In this document: piece by piece, positions 1-7,150 of the stretch | Layout: each line of letters opens with the position of its first letter | Position numbering within the stretch: position 1 is the stretch's first letter | Assembly (NCBI GenBank): GCA_900552885.1 | Contig: USBM01000016.1 | Span: forward strand, 1-17,091 | Length of the DNA stretch: 17,091 nt | Source: an uncultured Clostridium sp. | GTDB taxonomy: Bacteria; Bacillota; Clostridia; Lachnospirales; Lachnospiraceae | Direction: 5' to 3' | Notes under the pieces: model-generated | Database searches by the model: none | Told to the model about the DNA's origin: nothing | What the model saw: the letters and a program-made list of their open reading frames with translations, nothing else | Made by a program: the position numbers and the translations under genes

Positions 1-56
1 TTGAGCGACTTGACGAAGCGTCCCTGTCGGTTGTCGGTGATGTCGGATGCGAACTC
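1..56. other. Left-edge segment of unusual composition upstream of pflB
   Basis: This stretch is clearly richer in G+C than the PFL gene beside it and contains three GTCGG words within about 20 bases. It happens to stay open in frame with pflB, but the residues it would encode do not resemble a PFL N terminus, which normally begins a few residues before the WNGF.GGNW motif. No promoter or RNA gene is visible. It may be native upstream DNA that is cut by the window, or an assembly artefact at a contig end; the sequence cannot decide. Confidence 0.35.
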
Positions 57-69
57 AGGACATTTTGAA

Positions 70-2109
70 ATGAGATCAGAATGGAATGGTTTCACAGGCG
101 GTAACTGGGAGAAATTTGTAGATGTTCGGGACTTTATCCAGAAGAACTACACACCATATGAAGGTGATGATTCTTTCCTTTGCGGACCTACTCAGAACAC
201 AAAAGATTTATGGGCAGAGGTTATGGACTTAACTAAGAAGGAGAGAGAAGCAGGCGGTGTTCTTGATATGGATACTAAGGTTGTTTCTACTTTAACTTCT
301 CATGGTGCAGGATATCTTGATAAGGACAAAGAGACCATCGTTGGTTTCCAGACAGACAAGCCTTTCAAGAGAGGTATGAACGTATACGGTGGACTTCGTA
401 TGGCTATGAAGGCTTGTGAAGACAACGGATACAAAGTAGATCCAGAGATTGTTGATTTCTTCTCTAAGCACAGAAAAACACATAACGAAGGTGTATTCGA
501 TGTTTACGATCAGGAGATCAGAAGATGTCGTACAAACCATATCGTAACAGGTCTTCCAGATGCATACGGACGTGGACGTATCATCGGTGACTACAGAAGA
601 GTTGCTCTTTATGGTACAGACTTCCTGATCGAAGACAAGAAAGCTCAGAAAGAGTCTTTCGGTACAGTTTACACAGATGATGTAATCCGTGGCAAGGAAG
701 AGATCGCAGAGCAGATCAAAGCATTGAAAGAGTTAACAGAGATGGCTTCTTTCTATGGTTTCGATATTTCTAAGCCAGCTACTAACGTACAGGAAGCTAT
801 CCAGTGGACATACTTCGGATACTTAGGAGCTGTTAAAGAGCAGAACGGTGCTGCAATGTCACTTGGTCGTACAGCTACATTCTTAGACTGCTACGCTGAG
901 AGAGATTTAGCTGCTGGTAAGTTCACAGAGGAGCAGATCCAGGAGTTCATCGATCACTTCATTATGAAGTTAAGATGCGTTAAGTTCGCTCGTACACCAG
1001 AGTACAACCAGATCTTCGCTGGTGACCCGGTTTGGGTAACAGAGTCATTAGGTGGTATGGGTGTTGATGGACGTACATTAGTTTCTAAGATGAGCTTCCG
1101 TTACCTTAACACATTGAACAACTTAGGTACTGCTCCAGAACCAAACTTAACAGTACTTTGGTCAACAAGACTTCCAGAAGGATGGAAGAAGTTCTGTGCT
1201 AAGATGTCTATCAAGTCATCTTCAATCCAGTACGAGAACGATGATATGATGAGACCAATTCACGGTGATGATTATGGTATCGCATGTTGCGTATCTTCAA
1301 TGGTTATCGGTAAGGAAATGCAGTTCTTCGGAGCACGTGCTAACCTTGCAAAATGCTTACTTTACGCTATCAACGGTGGTGTTGATGAGTGTACAGGCGT
1401 TCAAGTAGGTCCTAAGTACCGTCCGGTTGTAGGTGATGTACTTGACTATGATGACGTAATGGCTAAGTTCGATGATATGATGGAGTGGTTAGCTACCGTA
1501 TATGTTAATGCACTTAACATCATCCACTATATGCATGATAAGTATGCATACGAGAGAATTCAGATGGCTTTACATGACAGAGACGTTAAGAGATACTTCG
1601 CAACTGGTGTTGCTGGTCTTTCAATCGTTGCTGACTCATTATCAGCTATCAAGTATGCTAAGGTTAAGCCAATCCGTAACGAGCAGGGTATCGTAGTAAG
1701 CTACGAGACAGAAGGTGACTTCCCTAAATATGGTAACAACGATGATCGTGTTGATGAGATCGCTGCTTCTATCGTTACAACATTTATGGACAAGATCAGA
1801 AAGCATCACGTATACAGAAATGGTATCCCAACACAGTCAATTCTTACAATTACTTCTAACGTAACATATGGTAAGAACACTGGTGATACTCCTTGTGGAC
1901 GTAAGCATGGTGCACCATTTGCTCCAGGTGCTAACCCACTTCATAAGAGAGATACTCACGGTGCTGTAGCATCTTTGGCTTCTGTAGCTAAGATCCCATT
2001 CAAGGATGCTCAGGATGGTATTTCTAATACATTCTCAATCATCCCAGGTGCTCTTGGTAAAGAGGATCAGGTATTTGCAGGAGATATCGATATCGACTTA
2101 AGCAAATAA
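70..2109 (+). CDS. pflB: Pyruvate formate-lyase, catalytic domain only (lacks glycyl radical domain)
   Basis: Catalytic part of pyruvate formate-lyase, which converts pyruvate and CoA to acetyl-CoA and formate in the anaerobic cytoplasm. The N-terminal WNGFTGGNW and VRDFIQKNYTPYEGD motifs, the ITGLPDAYGRGRIIGDYRR-type segment and the active-site pair in GIACCVSS (codons at 1285-1290) are intact. From the ATG at 70 it is 679 residues; complete bacterial PFLs are about 740-760. The protein ends a few residues after ISNTFSIIPGALGK, where an ordinary PFL continues into its C-terminal RVSGYAV glycyl radical domain. That domain is encoded by a separate gene at 2368-2607, and 679+79 restores the usual length. 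Start 70 is chosen because AGGA lies 9 bases upstream and homology begins there; the frame is open further left to the edge. Stop TAA at 2107-2109 is followed by a new ribosome site, so the split looks genuine rather than a frameshift. Confidence 0.93.
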   Translation: MRSEWNGFTGGNWEKFVDVRDFIQKNYTPYEGDDSFLCGPTQNTKDLWAEVMDLTKKEREAGGVLDMDTKVVSTLTSHGAGYLDKDKETIVGFQTDKPFKRGMNVYGGLRMAMKACEDNGYKVDPEIVDFFSKHRKTHNEGVFDVYDQEIRRCRTNHIVTGLPDAYGRGRIIGDYRRVALYGTDFLIEDKKAQKESFGTVYTDDVIRGKEEIAEQIKALKELTEMASFYGFDISKPATNVQEAIQWTYFGYLGAVKEQNGAAMSLGRTATFLDCYAERDLAAGKFTEEQIQEFIDHFIMKLRCVKFARTPEYNQIFAGDPVWVTESLGGMGVDGRTLVSKMSFRYLNTLNNLGTAPEPNLTVLWSTRLPEGWKKFCAKMSIKSSSIQYENDDMMRPIHGDDYGIACCVSSMVIGKEMQFFGARANLAKCLLYAINGGVDECTGVQVGPKYRPVVGDVLDYDDVMAKFDDMMEWLATVYVNALNIIHYMHDKYAYERIQMALHDRDVKRYFATGVAGLSIVADSLSAIKYAKVKPIRNEQGIVVSYETEGDFPKYGNNDDRVDEIAASIVTTFMDKIRKHHVYRNGIPTQSILTITSNVTYGKNTGDTPCGRKHGAPFAPGANPLHKRDTHGAVASLASVAKIPFKDAQDGISNTFSIIPGALGKEDQVFAGDIDIDLSK

Positions 2110-2131
2110 TTAGTGATTGGAGGTTATAATA

Positions 2132-2347
2132 ATGGCCGACATGAATCAAGTTGATGATATAGTTGCCATGTTAGATAACATGGTTGCGAACGGACATGGA
2201 CACATTAATGTGTCCGTGGACGATTCCGTAGAAGCTGGTGGCAAGACCACACAGACTATGGGCTGTACCGACTGTGCAAAGGGGGATCTCGCTTGTAGCG
2301 TTCCTACTTTGATGGAAGGTATGGATGAAGAATTACACAAATATTAA
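2132..2347 (+). CDS. Small cysteine-containing paralogue of the PFL glycyl radical domain, radical loop absent
   Basis: A 71-residue protein between the PFL catalytic gene and the separate glycyl radical protein. GGAGG at 2119-2123 lies 8 bases before this ATG; a TTG at 2117 inside the ribosome site is not a credible start. By eye, residues 1-29 are identical to the downstream radical protein at 15 of 29 positions (shared M-A, QVD, V.MLD, A.G, H.NV.V). After that the two diverge completely. The RVSGYAV loop is missing, and the second half has C45, C48 and C55 in GCTDCAKGDLAC, an arrangement that could bind metal or an Fe-S cluster or form a redox-active pair. It should not be able to carry a glycyl radical. 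It could be a docking or regulatory subunit that occupies the same site on PflB, an electron-transfer partner for activation, or a protective plug. I do not recognise a named family; function is inferred only from position and partial similarity. Confidence 0.8.
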   Translation: MADMNQVDDIVAMLDNMVANGHGHINVSVDDSVEAGGKTTQTMGCTDCAKGDLACSVPTLMEGMDEELHKY

Positions 2348-2367
2348 TTATAAAGGAGGACATTACA

Positions 2368-2607
2368 ATGGCAAGTACTCAGCAGGTAGATAACTTAGTA
2401 AATATGTTAGATGGTTATATGGCAGAAGGCGGATACCATCTTAATGTTAATGTATTGAATCGTGAGACATTATTAGATGCTCAGAAGCATCCGGAGAATT
2501 ACCCACAGTTAACAATTCGTGTATCTGGATACGCAGTTAACTTCGTTAAGTTGACACCAGAGCAGCAGAATGATGTAATCTCTAGAACTTTCCACGACCA
2601 TATGTAA
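2368..2607 (+). CDS. grcA: Stand-alone glycyl radical subunit of pyruvate formate-lyase (GrcA/YfiD-like)
   Basis: A 79-residue protein equal to the C-terminal radical domain of PFL. It contains the HLNVNVLNRETLLDAQ and PENYPQLTIRVSGYAV segments and ends in a typical PFL C terminus (DVISRTF). Gly54 in RVSGYAV is the expected radical site. In E. coli, GrcA (YfiD) is an optional spare part for oxygen-damaged PFL. Here the neighbouring pflB has no radical domain of its own, so this subunit should be obligatory: PflA would place the radical on Gly54, which would pass it to the active-site cysteines of PflB. It has its own strong AAGGAGG site (2353-2359) 8 bases before the ATG and lies 20 bases after the middle gene, so the three genes are probably one transcript. 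The symbol follows the family; it may also be read as a split PFL subunit. Confidence 0.93.
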   Translation: MASTQQVDNLVNMLDGYMAEGGYHLNVNVLNRETLLDAQKHPENYPQLTIRVSGYAVNFVKLTPEQQNDVISRTFHDHM

Positions 2608-2619
2608 TATGGCATAACA

Positions 2620-2756
2620 ATTCATATCAGCGGCAATACTGACAGTAAGAAGCGCGGGTGCTTGCACACTAAGCTTCTTATCTGGAAGTATTGACATTGG
2701 AGGAATCTCCAACAGCGAGGAAATCCGCAGGATTTTCGCAGCTGGCTGATATGAAT
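2620..2756 (+). ncRNA. Predicted multi-helix RNA structure in the 3' region of the PFL operon
   Basis: A set of complementary arms nests neatly between grcA and pflA. A 12-base closing stem pairs 2620-2631 with 2745-2756 (ATTCATATCAGC/GCTGATATGAAT). Inside it, 2634-2640 pairs with 2687-2693, stacked on an 8-base stem 2646-2653/2673-2680. Then come a 6-base hairpin 2697-2702/2707-2712 with a GAAT loop, and a hairpin 2715-2739 with a CGC-flanked, 4+6 pair stem and GCA loop. All pairings were found by eye; no folding energy was computed. I see no ribosome site or conserved reading frame. It could be a stabilising 3' UTR, a processed small RNA or a cis-regulator of pflA. I do not recognise an Rfam family. 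Confidence 0.4.
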
Positions 2757-2913
2757 ATGTATTAGACAGCGGCAACCGCAGCTGGCTGATATGAATACAT
2801 ATTGGGCAGCGGCATCCGCAGCTGGCTGATATGAATATGTATTAGACAGCGGCAACCGTAGCTGGCTGATATGAATACATATTGGGCAGCGGCAACCGCA
2901 GCTGGCTGATATG
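2741..2913 (+). repeat. Tandem 40-bp repeat, four full copies plus a partial, alternating in an A-B-A-B order
   Basis: The word GCTGGCTGATATG recurs at 2741, 2781, 2821, 2861 and 2901, exactly every 40 bases. Copies 1 and 3 carry AATATGTATTAGACAGC; copies 2 and 4 carry AATACATATTGGGCAGC, so the true unit is an 80-base pair of A and B. The variable segments are exact reverse complements of each other: AATATGTATT at 2754-2763 and 2834-2843, AATACATATT at 2794-2803 and 2874-2883. Each A-B pair can therefore fold into a long hairpin, with a GCGG-CAA-CCGC stem (2769-2779) in the loop of the first pair. There are no spacers, so it is not a CRISPR array. Reading frames across the repeat on the other strand only translate the repetition. 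Confidence 0.93.
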
Positions 2914-2931
2914 TATTATGGTTTACTAAAG

Positions 2932-2962
2932 AAGGCAAGGGCATCTTCGCCCTTGCCTTTTT
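2932..2962 (+). terminator. Strong intrinsic terminator between the PFL operon and pflA
   Basis: An 11-base perfect stem (AAGGCAAGGGC at 2932-2942 with its complement at 2949-2959) and a six-base loop run into a T-rich tail. It closes the transcript of pflB, the middle gene and grcA. Only 29 bases separate the T-tract from the pflA start. Confidence 0.92.
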
Positions 2963-2991
2963 CTTAATCTAGTATAAGGAGAAGTATATAT

Positions 2992-3759
2992 ATGATCGGA
3001 CACATTCATTCCATCGAAACCTGCGGCACCGTAGATGGTCCAGGCATGCGCTACGTCGTCTTCTTCAAAGGCTGCCCAATGCGTTGTGCCTACTGTCACA
3101 ACCCGGATACCTGGGATCCAACCGGTGGCGAAGACCATACCGCAGATGATTTATTAGCACAGTTTGATTCCATGAAAGAATTCTACAAGAATGGTGGTAT
3201 TACAGCAACTGGTGGCGAACCTTTAATGCAGCTTGATTTCTTAATTGAATTATTCGAAAAAGCAAAAGCAAAGGGAATCCATACCTGCTTAGATACATCC
3301 GGTGTAATCTTCCACCGCGATAATCCAACCTTGCTTGCAAAGTTTGATCATCTTATGGAAGTAACCGATCTCATCATGTTAGATATCAAACATATCAATC
3401 CGGAAGAACATTTAAAATTATGCAAACAGCCAAATGATAACATCTTAGACTTTGCTAAGTATATTGATGAGAAAGGCGTCGATATCTGGATCCGACACGT
3501 AATTGTGAAAGATATCACCTTAATTGACCACTATCTAGACGAATTGGGCTACTTTATCGGCGGATTAAAGCATCTCAAAGCATTAGATGTACTTCCATAC
3601 CACAACATGGGTGAGATCAAGTATGAGAAGCTTGGCATTGATTATCCATTAAAGGGAATGGAACCATTGACTAACCAGGATGCAATCTATGCCCGGGATA
3701 TTATCTTAAAAGGTGCCAAACGGCGCCGTCAGGATGATGCTGCCAAAGCAGCCCAATGA
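2992..3759 (+). CDS. pflA: Pyruvate formate-lyase activating enzyme (radical SAM)
   Basis: Glycyl-radical-forming activase that uses a [4Fe-4S] cluster and S-adenosylmethionine to place the radical on the PFL glycyl subunit. The 255-residue length is typical. The N terminus has the family pattern, including GTVDGPGMR and the cluster motif CPMRCAYC (C28, C32, C35), followed by HNPDTW; the SAM-binding GGEP motif is at about residues 74-77. RBS AAGGAG lies about 8 bases before the ATG. In this genome its substrate should be the separate 79-residue radical protein at 2368-2607 rather than a PFL C terminus. The strong terminator just upstream leaves no room for a separate promoter, so expression may rely on readthrough or on a promoter inside the repeat region. 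The C-terminal tail is rich in Arg, Ala and Lys. Confidence 0.96.
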   Translation: MIGHIHSIETCGTVDGPGMRYVVFFKGCPMRCAYCHNPDTWDPTGGEDHTADDLLAQFDSMKEFYKNGGITATGGEPLMQLDFLIELFEKAKAKGIHTCLDTSGVIFHRDNPTLLAKFDHLMEVTDLIMLDIKHINPEEHLKLCKQPNDNILDFAKYIDEKGVDIWIRHVIVKDITLIDHYLDELGYFIGGLKHLKALDVLPYHNMGEIKYEKLGIDYPLKGMEPLTNQDAIYARDIILKGAKRRRQDDAAKAAQ

Positions 3760-3829
3760 GACTTGAAAAAGCAGGCTGACACGTTGATTTTACAACAAAC
3801 TTTACAAAATATTGTATTGAAAAAAAGCC

Positions 3830-3858
3830 TTGCTATCTAACGCAACTTGTTTTACAAT
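3830..3858 (+). promoter_or_regulatory. Predicted sigma-A promoter of the ferredoxin gene
   Basis: TTGCTA (3830-3835), a 17-base spacer and TACAAT (3853-3858) match a vegetative promoter well and would give a leader of about 60 bases before the ferredoxin ATG. A near-palindrome, TACAAAATATTGTA (3803-3816), lies just upstream and might be an operator. A second TATAAT at 3891-3896 has no convincing -35 partner. Confidence 0.6.
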
Positions 3859-3923
3859 ATGATTAATGAGGTATTTTACCAATAAGCAATTATAATGTAT
3901 ACCAATTAAAGGAGGATATTATC

Positions 3924-4094
3924 ATGGCATTTGTTATTGGCGATAGCTGTGTAGCATGTGGTGCTTGTGCTGGTTCTTGTCCAGTAGGAGCAATCTCAGA
4001 AGGAGATGGCAAGTTCGAGATCGATGCTGATTCATGCATCTCTTGTGGTTCTTGTGCAGGTACATGCCCAACAGGAGCAATTTCAGAAGAATAA
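3924..4094 (+). CDS. 2[4Fe-4S] clostridial-type ferredoxin
   Basis: A 56-residue electron carrier with two classical cluster motifs in an internally duplicated sequence: CVACGACAGSCPVGAI (C9, C12, C15, C19) and CISCGSCAGTCPTGAI (C38, C41, C44, C48). Each follows CxxCxxCxxxCP. It has the length of clostridial ferredoxins, which shuttle electrons from pyruvate oxidation to hydrogenases and other reductases. AAAGGAGG lies about 7 bases before the ATG. It has its own promoter and a strong terminator, so it is probably a single-gene unit. Placement directly after pflA suggests, but does not show, that it supplies the electron the activase cluster needs. Confidence 0.96.
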   Translation: MAFVIGDSCVACGACAGSCPVGAISEGDGKFEIDADSCISCGSCAGTCPTGAISEE

Positions 4095-4098
4095 TCCG

Positions 4099-4133
4099 AA
4101 AAAGAAAGAGTCGCAAGCGACTCTTTCTTTTTT
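4099..4133. terminator. Bidirectional intrinsic terminator
   Basis: A stem of 13-15 pairs (AAAGAAAGAGTCG at 4101-4113 with its complement at 4118-4130) with a CAAG loop has T-runs on both strands. It ends the ferredoxin transcript on + and serves the convergent 848-residue protein gene on -. Confidence 0.92.
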
Positions 4134-4151
4134 ATTGTCCAAAATCATCTG

Positions 4152-6698
4152 CTATCTCACATAACTGATAAATACATTTCCACTGTCTTTTACTTTGCTC
4201 TCGAATTCTTCTCGTGATTCTACAACATCCTCGGTTTCTAACGGATTGATATACCGGATACGTTCTCCGTTATAACTTGTTACCAACACATAGGTGCCGT
4301 CTGCAAATCTTGTAATAACCGGAGCATCCTTGCACAGATAATACAAACCATTCTCAAAATCACATCCGGTAATATCCGTTCCCTGTCGTCCAGTATACTT
4401 AAGGATCACATCCTCAACCGGCATATCACCGGCAAGATCCTGCTGCATCGCAGACAGATCCGGATTCTTCTCCTCATAGACGCCCATCATATAGATACAT
4501 GCTGACAGGGTATCCTGCACATCCGCTACCGTATAGATCTTGATCTTATCCGCTACCGTATGATAATCCTTGACTGCAATCTTTCTCCATACGATCACAC
4601 CATTCTCATCTAATACAACACCCGCATTCTCATAAGCTGCCCGGACAGCTTCATTCAGATTCAGATAATCCGTCATATACTGTCCCTGTCCATACGCATA
4701 AAACTTCTTATTAATATGATCAAATGTGATCTTAACCGTAGTATCTTCCTCATTGACAGTCTGTTTGGTAATCATCAGTTTCGGTTTGTTCGTCACATAA
4801 ATATACTTCGGAAATGTCATATAAAGCTGATTATACGCATTATCTGTATACTTATATGAGACCTTGATCTCATCATCGTTCTCCTTCTCCTTATATGTGA
4901 TAAAATCCTGTGTTGTTGTTTCAAATACACCATTGATCTTACGAACACGCTCTAAATAGACTACACCATCCTTTGCAGTTGCTTCCATTACATATACACC
5001 GGTAGAACCATATGTCTTAACAACCTTCTTCTTCTGATTGATAATATCAATGGTGGAGATCGGGCAGGTTACCGTCTTATCAAGTGCCACTTCAATATCC
5101 CCTTCCCGGATTCTCCCAAGAATCAGATCCTGTTCCACAAAACCAATGGTCTCTAAGCGTTCCCCACTTTCTGCATCCAACGTCCAGCTTTTCTTCGTAT
5201 CGAGGTCTAATACCGTGACCTGTGTTGTATTCTCCGGCAACATCTCATTCGGATAACCGATCAGATGATTGTCATCGGATACCGCAAGATGCTCATTTAA
5301 TACATCTTCGATAAATATCCCTGACTTCTTCGTCGCTGTATCTACCTTCACAACTGAGTCATTATCAAAATAATAGAACTCCCCATCTTTATTAAGATAT
5401 AACAATGTCTCCATATCCTCTTTCAATATACTGTATGGCTTATTATTCTCGATAAACAGTATCTCCTGTGTGCGGTCTTTGTTCGCCTCAAACCGGTATA
5501 CCGCAATTCCAACCTTTCCCTCATGAACACCGCGATTCATATATCCATATACCGCAAATGTGATATCGCCGTCCTTAGACATATTCAATATCTTAATGTT
5601 GTTCTCATCATATGTCACACGGACATCCGTAAAATTATCATTCTGACAGAAACCATATACATTCGTGATCGTGCCGCCATTGTAGTCGTAATACCACAAC
5701 TGTCTTGCCTGGGTAAATGCCACCTTCGTCTGTTTGTCATTTGCCATATACTGATAATTGGAATCTTTCGTAATACCGATCTTGAATTGATTCGATGTCA
5801 GGTCCACATTATCCGGTGTAAACAGCGCCTCCTGTGTCCTCTTATAATCGAGCAGATAGACATTTTCTTCATCAACATACCGTACCCGGTAATCTTCGGT
5901 AACATAGAAATTCTCCGGTATCTTATTCTCCGTTGCCGAGATCATATACTTAAGCTGAATGATCGCATAACTGTCATCAATCTCTTTGATGCTGGCAATT
6001 GGTTTGGTAAGCTGTGATGGGTTCAGATCCGCAAAAGTGATCGTGTCAAAACTCGAATGAATATCGACTTCTGAAAGATATTCATTATTCCCTTCTTCAT
6101 TGGGTTCAATGCTTTTTGAGATCACCTTCTCCGCCTCTGCCTTATCAAAAAGTGCCAGATTAAAATTCTGTACAAATTCTAACAATTTCTCTGTATGAAA
6201 ATCATTCTCTACAACAACACGGGTATAATATCTCGCCCCAACATCCTCACCGGACATTGCTTTCAACACCAACACATATTCTTGCAATTCCTCTAACTTT
6301 GTACGAAAAGTAATGGTGATCTTATCGTAACCGTCTGCCTGATTCAGTTCCGTAACAGCTCCATTCTCGATCAGATCACCTTGATACTGACTCCGTAATT
6401 CATACTCATAGGTTCCGTAATTGACATTCCCCTGATCCGACCACAATTCGATCGTCTGTCCATAATCCATTGGTGTGATCGTATCCCGAAAATAAGTGGT
6501 ATCTACTTTACCGGTATATCCATGCAGTGCATTAATAAAGGAATCCTTATAACGAACATACACGATTGGCAATTCTGCCTGTTCCATCTCAACGGATACT
6601 TCCTCCACACCTGCATTATCTATCTTATTCACAACAAAAATACTTCCCACAAATATCATGAATAAGATCAGTATCTTTGCAATTAATCTTCCGTCCAT
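4152..6698 (-). CDS. Membrane-anchored extracytoplasmic protein of unknown function with C39-like C terminus
   Basis: An 848-residue protein. Residues about 5-24 form one hydrophobic segment after a short positive start, so the bulk probably sits outside the cytoplasm, anchored by an uncleaved signal. The body is rich in beta-strand-like, tyrosine- and aspartate-rich stretches; residues about 330-560 read like irregular beta-propeller repeats (LWYYDYNGG, GEFYYFDNDS). The last about 116 residues resemble a papain-like C39 fold: LSACIYMM with C734 where the catalytic Cys would be, then PVITRFADGTYVLVTSYN and YINP where C39 proteins have G-H-x-V-x-x-x-G-Y and D-P. The expected His is replaced, so a non-catalytic relative is likely. 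This assignment is inference from pattern, not a search. AGGAG precedes the ATG, and the gene follows the 127-residue gene by 44 bases, probably in one operon. Confidence 0.88.
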   Translation of the reverse strand: MDGRLIAKILILFMIFVGSIFVVNKIDNAGVEEVSVEMEQAELPIVYVRYKDSFINALHGYTGKVDTTYFRDTITPMDYGQTIELWSDQGNVNYGTYEYELRSQYQGDLIENGAVTELNQADGYDKITITFRTKLEELQEYVLVLKAMSGEDVGARYYTRVVVENDFHTEKLLEFVQNFNLALFDKAEAEKVISKSIEPNEEGNNEYLSEVDIHSSFDTITFADLNPSQLTKPIASIKEIDDSYAIIQLKYMISATENKIPENFYVTEDYRVRYVDEENVYLLDYKRTQEALFTPDNVDLTSNQFKIGITKDSNYQYMANDKQTKVAFTQARQLWYYDYNGGTITNVYGFCQNDNFTDVRVTYDENNIKILNMSKDGDITFAVYGYMNRGVHEGKVGIAVYRFEANKDRTQEILFIENNKPYSILKEDMETLLYLNKDGEFYYFDNDSVVKVDTATKKSGIFIEDVLNEHLAVSDDNHLIGYPNEMLPENTTQVTVLDLDTKKSWTLDAESGERLETIGFVEQDLILGRIREGDIEVALDKTVTCPISTIDIINQKKKVVKTYGSTGVYVMEATAKDGVVYLERVRKINGVFETTTQDFITYKEKENDDEIKVSYKYTDNAYNQLYMTFPKYIYVTNKPKLMITKQTVNEEDTTVKITFDHINKKFYAYGQGQYMTDYLNLNEAVRAAYENAGVVLDENGVIVWRKIAVKDYHTVADKIKIYTVADVQDTLSACIYMMGVYEEKNPDLSAMQQDLAGDMPVEDVILKYTGRQGTDITGCDFENGLYYLCKDAPVITRFADGTYVLVTSYNGERIRYINPLETEDVVESREEFESKVKDSGNVFISYVR

Positions 6699-6742
6699 AA
6701 TTATCTCCTATATTCTATCAGGTTTCACCTGTTACTTTCTTA

Positions 6743-7126
6743 TCAAATTCTACTATGCTGGAACTTCCTGCAAAACTTGTCATGTCGCCGTCTTCTCACA
6801 TAGATTTCCTGACACACCATAACCTGCAGCAGATTCTTCCACTGTTCTTCCTTTTCCTGATCAACATCCTTTGCCATCATGGCTAAGACATCTTTTGCCA
6901 TCCGGTAAATGGTTACCGCATCCGGGTACTCCACATACATCGGACTCCCTTCATATTCGTACCGATCCAGATACTCTTCTACAATAGAGGCCGCCAAACG
7001 TACCTGTCTCGGATACAGACGTTTCATATACTCGCAGTCTCTCTGACACATTTCTTCCTCTTCTAAAAAATCCGGTTCACCCGGAAACAATGAATCTAAG
7101 TTATAATGAAATCCCTGCATATCCAT
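6743..7126 (-). CDS. Conserved-looking hypothetical protein, soluble and helical
   Basis: A 127-residue (125 if the second ATG at 7120 is used) protein without signal or membrane segment. It is acidic in the N-terminal half (FLEEEEMCQRDCEYMKRLYP) and basic at the C terminus (VRRRRHDKF). It has a CxxxC pair and is probably mostly helical. I do not recognise a named domain. An AAAGGA-type ribosome site is present, and a TTGACA promoter lies upstream. It is followed after 44 bases by the 848-residue membrane-anchored protein, so the two are probably co-transcribed; whether they act together is unknown. Confidence 0.8.
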   Translation of the reverse strand: MDMQGFHYNLDSLFPGEPDFLEEEEMCQRDCEYMKRLYPRQVRLAASIVEEYLDRYEYEGSPMYVEYPDAVTIYRMAKDVLAMMAKDVDQEKEEQWKNLLQVMVCQEIYVRRRRHDKFCRKFQHSRI

Positions 7127-7150
7127 AACATATTCCTTTTCCTATCTTCC

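Noticed and set aside
2741..2913. CRISPR array
   Set aside because: The 40-bp units are contiguous and have no unique spacers, and no cas gene is near.
2509..2944. Three - strand reading frames with repeated peptides (MPLSNTYSYQPAA-type) over the repeat
   Set aside because: They are translations of the 40-bp repeat, which has no stops in one frame; no ribosome sites, no protein-like composition, and the + strand carries the operon's 3' end.
3934..4116. - strand 60-residue reading frame over the ferredoxin gene
   Set aside because: It is the shadow of the ferredoxin's repeated cysteine codons; the + strand frame has the cluster motifs, promoter, ribosome site and terminator.
5523..6017. + strand 164-residue frame inside the 848-residue gene
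   Set aside because: No ribosome site or domain; Ile/His/Arg-rich composition is that of an antisense frame.
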